A stretch of DNA of 64,000 nucleotides from Muricea muricata. Lineage: Eukaryota; Cnidaria; Anthozoa; Malacalcyonacea; Plexauridae. Made by a program: the position numbers and the translations under genes. Positions within the stretch are counted from its first letter, which is position 1, and every line of letters starts with the position of its first letter. Below are positions 1 through 7,669 of the stretch, piece after piece. Below the pieces are notes generated by a model. The model worked only from the letters and a program-made list of their open reading frames with translations. It was not told the DNA's origin and ran no database searches. The DNA is taken from positions 6,508,176 to 6,572,175 of the forward strand of contig OY979723.1 in the NCBI GenBank assembly GCA_963855995.1. Direction: 5' to 3'.

Positions 1-322
1 CCAGCCGCTTTCACCTCTCGATAAATGGTACGGTATGATATTTCGCGTGATAATAGGCCCCTTTGGGCAACCAAACGCTGAACAGTAAAGTTTGGGTCTT
101 CATTTCGAATAGTATTAATTGTTCTTATTAGTTTTCTTCGATCTCTGTCTGTCAGCTTCTTCGGCCTACCAATATTTTTGGGTTTAATTATGCTGCGTTT
201 TTCCTGGACACTGTCCCTGAGAATAAGCGAAACAGGTGGTTTGGATATATTCGCCTTTTTAGCAATCACTCTGCATGAATACTTTTTTCTCGGCCAAGGA
301 AAAGAACATATGCTCGCGTCAT
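1..322 (-). pseudogene. Tc1-like transposase relic, N-terminal part only (cut by window start)
   Basis: Matches the N-terminal, DNA-binding part of the complete relics, from the first helix-turn-helix through the GRPKK motif to near the end of the second helix-turn-helix. The rest lies left of the window. The probable start codon is the ATG read at 322-320 on the minus strand. Confidence 0.85.
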
Positions 323-466
323 ATCGTAAATCCGTACATTATACTTCATAATTGTTCGCTGGGGGAAAGAACTAGCTGTGATTCATTATGAATGACGCGC
401 CTTTTATAATACTACCACTTCAATGCCAGGGTGGATACACAACATGACGCATAGTTTGCATAAGTA

Positions 467-700
467 TCAAATGATAAACACCCAATGATAATTGCATTTT
501 GTCCTAAATACGTTTACGTATTTTAAAATCCAGATAAATCGAGATGTCTTCCTTGCGTTGGCGAAAAGCAAAATCACCAATGTCCGATCACTTGTAGTAT
601 CCAGTCGCAAAATGACTGACGCATACATGTAAAGAAAAATCCGTGCTAATTGTATGTGTTGAACATCTCTGCGCTTTAAAACGTCCGTCAACTTAGTCAT
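467..700 (-). CDS. Doubtful 77-codon ORF in the spacer
   Basis: Open from an ATG at 700-698 to a stop at 467, encoding a basic protein with a hydrophobic stretch around residues 18-32 and no recognised domain. It recurs at the same place in all monomers, but the array is so uniform that conservation carries no weight. In monomer 2 a base change at 3055 creates a stop, so the frame is not protected. Most likely not a gene. Confidence 0.1.
   Translation of the reverse strand: MTKLTDVLKRRDVQHIQLARIFLYMYASVILRLDTTSDRTLVILLFANARKTSRFIWILKYVNVFRTKCNYHWVFII
506..523. repeat. 18-bp palindrome in the spacer
   Basis: aaatacgt and acgtattt are separated by TT, giving a short perfect hairpin, followed directly by ttttaaaa. 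It is present in every monomer, 506 bases into each. No binding protein can be named. Confidence 0.6.
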
Positions 701-900
701 TTGCGAATACTGTCAAAAATACTCTCAAATACACGCATTTTTAACTTCAGAACTAAATTTTAATTCATTAATATAAATGAACCTCACAGACAATCAGTGA
801 CAAAACACTCTGGACAAAATATCAAATAACACTACACTGCTGTATATTTGACCCCCCGTGCCCCCCTTTCAATGTTGAAGCGAACAATTATGACACAAAA

Positions 901-914
901 TGTTGTATACAACA
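901..914. repeat. Perfect 14-bp palindrome at the tip of the foldback element
   Basis: tgttgtatacaaca reads the same on both strands. It lies between the internal stem arms caatgttg (870-877) and caacattg (919-926). It is present in all full monomers and lost with the deletion in monomers 14 and 15. Confidence 0.8.
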
Positions 915-929
915 CCAACAACATTGTTT

Positions 930-950
930 AGAGTGGGGGGAGGGAGGGAG
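930..950 (+). repeat. Variable G-run (length-polymorphic site of every full monomer)
   Basis: In monomer 1 the sequence is AGAGT, then G6 (935-940), then AGGGAGGGAG. The run starts 934 bases after the first base of each full monomer. Run lengths for monomers 1-13 are 6, 12, 9, 9, 9, 10, 10, 6, 6, 6, 6, 6, 6. For monomers 16-26 they are 9, 6, 8, 11, 6, 6, 6, 10, 6, 6, 6. All runs of six follow AGAGT and all longer runs follow AGGGT. Monomers 14 and 15 lack the site. The AGGGT form has four separate runs of three or more Gs with single-base spacers. Confidence 0.95.
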
Positions 951-983
951 CTGCTTTATCTAAGCAACTCTCTAAAAATTGTG

Positions 984-1208
984 TTACTTGTAGGTTGAGA
1001 AGCAACTGTCCAAAACAGTTTTGTCACTGATTGTATTAAAGCCATATCCTGCCAGATTGTATTGCATTGTTAAAAAATTTGGAATCTCTTGCGACGAGCA
1101 AAGAAATATCACTCCCTGTGGCTGTTGCTTTGCCGAATTTTTATGAAAGAAGTAACTATTCATTATGTTAGGTGAACACACAATTTCGGACATTTCTAAC
1201 AATATCAA
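984..1208 (-). CDS. Doubtful 74-codon ORF crossing the foldback element boundary
   Basis: The open frame begins with a TTG codon; the first ATG is six codons in (MSEIVCSP). Its last 16 or so codons lie inside the foldback element, and the deletion in monomers 14 and 15 shortens it to 61 codons. No domain is recognised. The part outside the element (about 58 codons) could be a fragment of an older coding sequence, but nothing supports that directly. Probably not a gene. Confidence 0.1.
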   Translation of the reverse strand: MILLEMSEIVCSPNIMNSYFFHKNSAKQQPQGVIFLCSSQEIPNFLTMQYNLAGYGFNTISDKTVLDSCFSTYK

Positions 1209-1431
1209 TTTTGTGCACGAATATTTTGTGTAAGTAAAGCGCTTATGTCAGCAAATTTATCTCACGATTCCCACTCCTACTTAAGTAATAGTTATGGGGT
1301 AAAAGTATAATCAGATGAACTATTACTCAAATTTTCTCGCATTCCTTATTCGATTAACCTATAATGAATTGACTTGGATCTTTACTTTACGTAATATCAA
1401 TAATATGACATGAAAATCTATATTTTACCTC

Positions 1432-1501
1432 ACGGTTCCCACTTTTCAAACAAAATAATGTGAGATGTCTCACTTTACTTATTGAATAAAGTGGGAACCG
1501 T
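1432..1501. repeat. 70-bp hairpin / near-palindrome
   Basis: Outer arms acggttcccacttt (1432-1445) and the exact complement (1488-1501) enclose a second pair, gtgaga and tctcac (1460-1465 and 1468-1473), separated by two bases. The intervening stretches are also partly complementary, so nearly the whole segment can fold. The same hairpin occurs in every monomer, starting 278 bases to the left of the lower coordinate of each transposase relic, including the two shortened monomers. It could be a small non-autonomous foldback element or a structural remnant of the transposon end. No function can be assigned. Confidence 0.75.
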
Positions 1502-1595
1502 CGCTTTTAGCAGCTCGTTTCTCTGTATAGCGCTCTTTGTAAGCGTATTTAGACTATAAATGTTCATATTACTTGCACATACTCATGCCATGAAT

Positions 1596-1601
1596 TTTAT
1601 T
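1596..1601 (-). promoter_or_regulatory. Possible polyadenylation signal AATAAA of the transposase relic
   Basis: AATAAA reads on the minus strand about 110 bases after the transposase stop codon, a plausible place for the ancestral gene's 3' end. The motif is common by chance in AT-rich DNA. It recurs 114 bases left of each relic. Confidence 0.25.
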
Positions 1602-1709
1602 TTTCGAAAACGATAAAATACGGTCAAATATCATGAAACGTACTGCATTAGCGTATGTGGGAATCGTTTAAGCGGAAGCGTGTCTTGCAAACGTTTCCAT
1701 AGTAATTTG

Positions 1710-2768
1710 TTAATATTTTGTTCGATACCCATTTCTCTGTAATACAGCGTTAATTCGCTTTGGCACACTTGTAATTATATTATCTACATAATCTACAGGG
1801 ATGTTATGTAAAGTTTTTATAACTCTACTTTTAAATTCCTGCCATGTCTCTCGTACAATTTGCGAATCTATAACTTGTCGCTCGAGCCCTTTTTTTGCTA
1901 TATGGAACATGTTTTCGATTGGATTTAAGTCTGGAGATCTTGCTGGAATGCAGAATAATTCACAGCATTCTTTCTCTATAGCTTTGCGAGCAGCAACGCT
2001 TCGTTGAGATGGATCATTGTCCATAATGAACCATTTTCGTCCACGTTTACGCGAGAACAGAAGAGGAAACTTGTTCTGTACAAACCAAGCAAAATACCTT
2101 CCGGTCATTTTCTCGTATTCCTCGACCATAACGGCTCCCTGCTTGTAGGAAATTGCAACGAGTAGGTGCAGACGTTTCCCACCAGCAAGACTTTTTGACC
2201 CTTTCGCAGTAACCTGTAAACCCTACGACCTTTTCCTCCACACCCGCCCTCTTGGAGCTAATGCGTCACTAAGAGGCCTGGTCTTGTGAACAGAAGATAC
2301 CCCGTCTAAATAGAATGCAATACTTCGAGTGAAGAAATTTGGGCTTGTCGATAGTAATTTCTTGCACTCACATGCAAATGCCTTTCGTTTCCTACGGTCA
2401 CCGTTTGTTACAACTCCCTTTTTTACGTGCTGGTAGAAAGTTAAAACCAGCCGCTTTCACCTCTCGATAAATGGTACGGTATGATATTTCGCGTGATAAT
2501 AGGCCCCTTTGGGCAACCAAACGCTGAACAGTAAAGTTTGGGTCTTCATTTCGAATAGTATTAATTGTTCTTATTAGTTTTCTTCGATCTCTGTCTGTCA
2601 GCTTCTTCGGCCTACCAATATTTTTGGGTTTAATTATGCTGCGTTTTTCCTGGACACTGTCCCTGAGAATAAGCGAAACAGGTGGTTTGGATATATTCGC
2701 CTTTTTAGCAATCACTCTGCATGAATACTTTTTTCTCGGCCAAGGAAAAGAACATATGCTCGCGTCAT
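1710..2768 (-). pseudogene. Tc1/mariner (DD34E) transposase relic, reference copy
   Basis: Cut-and-paste DNA transposase, inactive. The N-terminal piece (2398-2715) holds a first helix-turn-helix (residues 1-25), an AT-hook-like GRPKK linker (34-38) and a second helix-turn-helix (about 42-92), the paired-like domain of Tc1 enzymes. The catalytic core follows in another frame: first D in FYLDGV (codon 2306-2304), second D in MDNDPSQ (2021-2019), E in SPDLNPIEN (1916-1914). Thirty-four residues separate the last D and E, the Tc1 spacing. Its C-terminus ends in NGYRTKY before TAA at 1712-1710. Lesions: a one-base shift in the T6 run 2419-2424, after which the old frame stops at 2400-2398; an in-frame TAG at 2225-2223; and a probable further break between 2768 and 2715, because the ATG at 2768-2766 is out of frame with the first helix. 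The span of 353 codons fits a full-length family member. Terminal inverted repeats of this element were not found. Confidence 0.93.
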
Positions 2769-4898
2769 ATCGTAAATCCGTACATTATACTTCATAATTG
2801 TTCGCTGGGGGAAAGAACTAGCTGTGATTCATTATGAATGACGCGCCTTTTATAATACTACCACTTCAATGCCAGGGTGGATACACAACATGACGCATAG
2901 TTTGCATAAGTATCAAATGATAAACACCCAATGATAATTGCATTTTGTCCTAAATACGTTTACGTATTTTAAAATCCAGATAAATCGAGATGTCTTCCTT
3001 GCGTTGGCGAAAAGCAAAATCACCAATGTCCGATCACTTGTAGTATCCAGTCGCTAAATGACTGACGCATACATGTAAAGAAAAATCCGTGCTAATTGTA
3101 TGTGTTGAACATCTCTGCGCTTTAAAACGTCCGTCAACTTAGTCATTTGCGAATACTGTCAAAAATACTCTCAAATACACGCATTTTTAACTTCAGAACT
3201 AAATTTTAATTCATTAATATAAATGAACCTCACAGACAATCAGTGACAAAACACTCTGGACAAAATATCAAATAACACTACACTGCTGTATATTTGACCC
3301 CCCGTGGCCCCCTTTCAATGTTGAAGCGAACAATTATGACACAAAATGTTGTATACAACACCAACAACATTGTTTAGGGTGGGGGGGGGGGGAGGGAGGG
3401 AGCTGCTTTATCTAAGCAACTCTCTAAAAATTGTGTTACTTGTAGGTTGAGAAGCAACTGTCCAAAACAGTTTTGTCACTGATTGTATTAAAGCCATATC
3501 CTGCCAGATTGTATTGCATTGTTAAAAAATTTGGAATCTCTTGCGACGAGCAAAGAAATATCACTCCCTGTGGCTGTTGCTTTGCCGAATTTTTATGAAA
3601 GAAGTAACTATTCATTATGTTAGGTGAACACACAATTTCGGACATTTCTAACAATATCAATTTTGTGCACGAATATTTTGTGTAAGTAAAGCGCTTATGT
3701 CAGCAAATTTATCTCACGATTCCCACTCCTACTTAAGTAATAGTTATGGGGTAAAAGTATAATCAGATGAACTATTACTCAAATTTTCTCGCATTCCTTA
3801 TTCGATTAACCTATAATGAATTGACTTGGATCTTTACTTTACGTAATATCAATAATATGACATGAAAATCTATATTTTACCTCACGGTTCCCACTTTTCA
3901 AACAAAATAATGTGAGATGTCTCACTTTACTTATTGAATAAAGTGGGAACCGTCGCTTTTAGCAGCTCGTTTCTCTGTATAGCGCTCTTTGTAAGCGTAT
4001 TTAGACTATAAATGTTCATATTACTTGCACATACTCATGCCATGAATTTTATTTTTCGAAAACGATAAAATACGGTCAAATATCATGAAACGTACTGCAT
4101 TAGCGTATGTGGGAATCGTTTAAGCGGAAGCGTGTCTTGCAAACGTTTCCATAGTAATTTGTTAATATTTTGTTCGATACCCATTTCTCTGTAATACAGC
4201 GTTAATTCGCTTTGGCACACTTGTAATTATATTATCTACATAATCTACAGGGATGTTATGTAAAGTTTTTATAACTCTACTTTTAAATTCCTGCCATGTC
4301 TCTCGTACAATTTGCGAATCTATAACTTGTCGCTCGAGCCCTTTTTTTGCTATATGGAACATGTTTTCGATTGGATTTAAGTCTGGAGATCTTGCTGGAA
4401 TGCAGAATAATTCACAGCATTCTTTCTCTATAGCTTTGCGAGCAGCAACGCTTCGTTGAGATGGATCATTGTCCATAATGAACCATTTTCGTCCACGTTT
4501 ACGCGAGAACAGAAGAGGAAACTTGTTCTGTACAAACCAAGCAAAATACCTTCCGGTCATTTTCTCGTATTCCTCGACCATAACGGCTCCCTGCTTGTAG
4601 GAAATTGCAACGAGTAGGTGCAGACGTTTCCCACCAGCAAGACTTTTTGACCCTTTCGCAGTAACCTGTAAACCCTACGACCTTTTCCTCCACACCCGCC
4701 CTCTTGGAGCTAATGCGTCACTAAGAGGCCTGGTCTTGTGAACAGAAGATACCCCGTCTAAATAGAATGCAATACTTCGAGTGAAGAAATTTGGGCTTGT
4801 CGATAGTAATTTCTTGCACTCACATGCAAATGCCTTTCGTTTCCTACGGTCACCGTTTGTTACAACTCCCTTTTTTACGTGCTGGTAGAAAGTTAAAA
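2447..4898. repeat. Monomer 2 (2452 bp, AGGGT/G12 type)
   Basis: Longest monomer, with twelve Gs after AGGGT. It has two private substitutions: A to T at 3055, which puts a stop in the 77-codon ORF, and C to G at 3307, which breaks the second C6 tract that faces the G-run in the foldback element. Confidence 0.97.
3236..3486. mobile_element. Foldback/MITE-like element, monomer 2
   Basis: Both 17-bp arms are intact. It has the longest G-run (12), and the facing C-tract is interrupted by G at 3307, weakening the internal stem. Confidence 0.6.
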
Positions 4899-5220
4899 CC
4901 AGCCGCTTTCACCTCTCGATAAATGGTACGGTATGATATTTCGCGTGATAATAGGCCCCTTTGGGCAACCAAACGCTGAACAGTAAAGTTTGGGTCTTCA
5001 TTTCGAATAGTATTAATTGTTCTTATTAGTTTTCTTCGATCTCTGTCTGTCAGCTTCTTCGGCCTACCAATATTTTTGGGTTTAATTATGCTGCGTTTTT
5101 CTTGGACACTGTCCCTGAGAATAAGCGAAACAGGTGGTTTGGATATATTCGCCTTTTTAGCAATCACTCTGCATGAATACTTTTTTCTCGGCCAAGGAAA
5201 AGAACATATGCTCGCGTCAT
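4162..5220 (-). pseudogene. Tc1-like transposase relic, copy 2
   Basis: Has the same frameshift, TAG and intact DDE codons as the reference copy at 1710-2768. One silent change was seen at 5102. Confidence 0.92.
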
Positions 5221-7347
5221 ATCGTAAATCCGTACATTATACTTCATAATTGTTCGCTGGGGGAAAGAACTAGCTGTGATTCATTATGAATGACGCGCCT
5301 TTTATAATACTACCACTTCAATGCCAGGGTGGATACACAACATGACGCATAGTTTGCATAAGTATCAAATGATAAACACCCAATGATAATTGCATTTTGT
5401 CCTAAATACGTTTACGTATTTTAAAATCCAGATAAATCGAGATGTCTTCCTTGCGTTGGCGAAAAGCAAAATCACCAATGTCCGATCACTTGTAGTATCC
5501 AGTCGCAAAATGACTGACGCATACATGTAAAGAAAAATCCGTGCTAATTGTATGTGTTGAACATCTCTGCGCTTTAAAACGTCCGTCAACTTAGTCATTT
5601 GCGAATACTGTCAAAAATACTCTCAAATACACGCATTTTTAACTTCAGAACTAAATTTTAATTCATTAATATAAATGAACCTCACAGACAATCAGTGACA
5701 AAACACTCTGGACAAAATATCAAATAACACTACACTGCTGTATATTTGACCCCCCGTGCCCCCCTTTCAATGTTGAAGCGAACAATTATGACACAAAATG
5801 TTGTATACAACACCAACAACATTGTTTAGGGTGGGGGGGGGAGGGAGGGAGCTGCTTTATCTAAGCAACTCTCTAAAAATTGTGTTACTTGTAGGTTGAG
5901 AAGCAACTGTCCAAAACAGTTTTGTCACTGATTGTATTAAAGCCATATCCTGCCAGATTGTATTGCATTGTTAAAAAATTTGGAATCTCTTGCGACGAGC
6001 AAAGAAATATCACTCCCTGTGGCTGTTGCTTTGCCGAATTTTTATGAAAGAAGTAACTATTCATTATGTTAGGTGAACACACAATTTCGGACATTTCTAA
6101 CAATATCAATTTTGTGCACGAATATTTTGTGTAAGTAAAGCGCTTATGTCAGCAAATTTATCTCACGATTCCCACTCCTACTTAAGTAATAGTTATGGGG
6201 TAAAAGTATAATCAGATGAACTATTACTCAAATTTTCTCGCATTCCTTATTCGATTAACCTATAATGAATTGACTTGGATCTTTACTTTACGTAATATCA
6301 ATAATATGACATGAAAATCTATATTTTACCTCACGGTTCCCACTTTTCAAACAAAATAATGTGAGATGTCTCACTTTACTTATTGAATAAAGTGGGAACC
6401 GTCGCTTTTAGCAGCTCGTTTCTCTGTATAGCGCTCTTTGTAAGCGTATTTAGACTATAAATGTTCATATTACTTGCACATACTCATGCCATGAATTTTA
6501 TTTTTCGAAAACGATAAAATACGGTCAAATATCATGAAACGTACTGCATTAGCGTATGTGGGAATCGTTTAAGCGGAAGCGTGTCTTGCAAACGTTTCCA
6601 TAGTAATTTGTTAATATTTTGTTCGATACCCATTTCTCTGTAATACAGCGTTAATTCGCTTTGGCACACTTGTAATTATATTATCTACATAATCTACAGG
6701 GATGTTATGTAAAGTTTTTATAACTCTACTTTTAAATTCCTGCCATGTCTCTCGTACAATTTGCGAATCTATAACTTGTCGCTCGAGCCCTTTTTTTGCT
6801 ATATGGAACATGTTTTCGATTGGATTTAAGTCTGGAGATCTTGCTGGAATGCAGAATAATTCACAGCATTCTTTCTCTATAGCTTTGCGAGCAGCAACGC
6901 TTCGTTGAGATGGATCATTGTCCATAATGAACCATTTTCGTCCACGTTTACGCGAGAACAGAAGAGGAAACTTGTTCTGTACAAACCAAGCAAAATACCT
7001 TCCGGTCATTTTCTCGTATTCCTCGACCATAACGGCTCCCTGCTTGTAGGAAATTGCAACGAGTAGGTGCAGACGTTTCCCACCAGCAAGACTTTTTGAC
7101 CCTTTCGCAGTAACCTGTAAACCCTACGACCTTTTCCTCCACACCCGCCCTCTTGGAGCTAATGCGTCACTAAGAGGCCTGGTCTTGTGAACAGAAGATA
7201 CCCCGTCTAAATAGAATGCAATACTTCGAGTGAAGAAATTTGGGCTTGTCGATAGTAATTTCTTGCACTCACATGCAAATGCCTTTCGTTTCCTACGGTC
7301 ACCGTTTGTTACAACTCCCTTTTTTACGTGCTGGTAGAAAGTTAAAA
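4899..7347. repeat. Monomer 3 (2449 bp, AGGGT/G9 type)
   Basis: Nine Gs after AGGGT. Carries C to T at 5102, silent in the transposase frame and shared with monomers 4, 15 and 16. Confidence 0.97.
5688..5935. mobile_element. Foldback/MITE-like element, monomer 3
   Basis: Arms intact; AGGGT with nine Gs. Confidence 0.6.
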
Positions 7348-7669
7348 CCAGCCGCTTTCACCTCTCGATAAATGGTACGGTATGATATTTCGCGTGATAA
7401 TAGGCCCCTTTGGGCAACCAAACGCTGAACAGTAAAGTTTGGGTCTTCATTTCGAATAGTATTAATTGTTCTTATTAGTTTTCTTCGATCTCTGTCTGTC
7501 AGCTTCTTCGGCCTACCAATATTTTTGGGTTTAATTATGCTGCGTTTTTCTTGGACACTGTCCCTGAGAATAAGCGAAACAGGTGGTTTGGATATATTCG
7601 CCTTTTTAGCAATCACTCTGCATGAATACTTTTTTCTCGGCCAAGGAAAAGAACATATGCTCGCGTCAT
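6611..7669 (-). pseudogene. Tc1-like transposase relic, copy 3
   Basis: Same lesions as the reference copy; silent C to T at 7551. Confidence 0.92.

Larger units (their letters stand above)
323..789. other. AT-rich spacer between transposase start and foldback element
   Basis: Unique, AT-rich sequence to the right of the transposase N-terminus. It contains the small palindrome attcat-t-atgaat (381-393), the 18-bp palindrome (506-523) and the doubtful 77-codon ORF. One terminal inverted repeat of the Tc1 element should lie here if the element were complete, but no match to the other side was found by eye. The same spacer recurs in every monomer. Confidence 0.6.
790..1034. mobile_element. Foldback/MITE-like element, reference copy (245 bp)
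   Basis: Bounded by perfect 17-bp inverted ends, acaatcagtgacaaaac at 790-806 and its complement at 1018-1034. The similarity continues inward with a shared GGACA. Inside, the tract C6 at 861-866 and caatgttg at 870-877 can pair with caacattg at 919-926 and the G-run at 935-940, and a 14-bp perfect palindrome (901-914) sits near the tip. The whole segment could therefore fold on itself. It has no coding capacity of note. Two monomers lack almost exactly this segment, which supports it as a discrete unit. No target-site duplication is visible: the flanks are CAG on the left and ATT on the right. Transposon origin is therefore likely but not proven. The CAGTG core of the ends resembles Tc1 ends in general style only. 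Confidence 0.6.
1264..1667. repeat. Outer inverted-repeat pair enclosing the hairpin
   Basis: acgattcccac at 1264-1274 and its complement gtgggaatcgt at 1657-1667 form an 11-bp perfect inverted pair 404 bp across. They differ from the inner hairpin arms (acggttcccac) at one position, A for G. The result is four related motifs in nested mirror order. Such an arrangement is typical of a small element with terminal and subterminal inverted repeats, but no target-site duplication was recognised. Confidence 0.55.
1035..1709. other. Spacer with nested inverted repeats, left of the transposase C-terminus
   Basis: Non-coding apart from the doubtful 74-codon ORF at its left. It carries the nested acgRttcccac inverted repeats and the 70-bp hairpin. 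The last 200 bases follow the transposase stop codon on the minus strand and would hold its 3' untranslated region. The same spacer is present in all monomers, including the two shortened ones. Confidence 0.6.
1..2446. repeat. Monomer 1 (2446 bp, AGAGT/G6 type)
   Basis: Reference monomer used for internal positions. It holds the N-terminal end of a transposase relic (1-322), spacer (323-789), the foldback element (790-1034), spacer with nested inverted repeats (1035-1709) and the catalytic part of the next relic (1710-2446). The G-run at 935-940 has six Gs preceded by AGAGT. Confidence 0.97.

Noticed and set aside
790..1034. TA target-site duplication of the foldback element
   Set aside because: The left flank is CAG and the right flank ATT; the empty site in monomers 14 and 15 also shows no duplicated TA.
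984..1208. Conservation of the 74-codon ORF across monomers as evidence of function
   Set aside because: All sequence in the array is equally conserved, and the deletion in two monomers truncates it without consequence for the array.
323..1709. Terminal inverted repeats flanking the Tc1 relic
   Set aside because: I compared about 200 bases on each side of the relic and found no convincing inverted match. The inverted repeats that exist lie on one side only or bound the foldback element.
1801..2007. 68-codon open frame on the plus strand, antisense to the transposase core
   Set aside because: It runs opposite the conserved DDE region, has no recognisable domain, and is explained as an antisense shadow.
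2047..2241. 64-codon open frame on the minus strand inside the transposase (repeated in every monomer)
   Set aside because: It begins at GTG in a different frame from the catalytic core and overlaps the in-frame TAG region; it is a shadow of the transposase.
1..2446. CENP-B box that would mark a centromeric satellite
   Set aside because: TTCG occurs several times, but no place fits the spaced TTCG-A-CGGG pattern.
1710..2768. Bacterial insertion sequence (IS630 family) interpretation
   Set aside because: IS630 and Tc1 belong to one superfamily, but the paired helix-turn-helix with GRPKK linker, SPDLNPIEN motif, D34E spacing, AT-rich satellite context and absence of any bacterial gene favour a eukaryotic Tc1 element.
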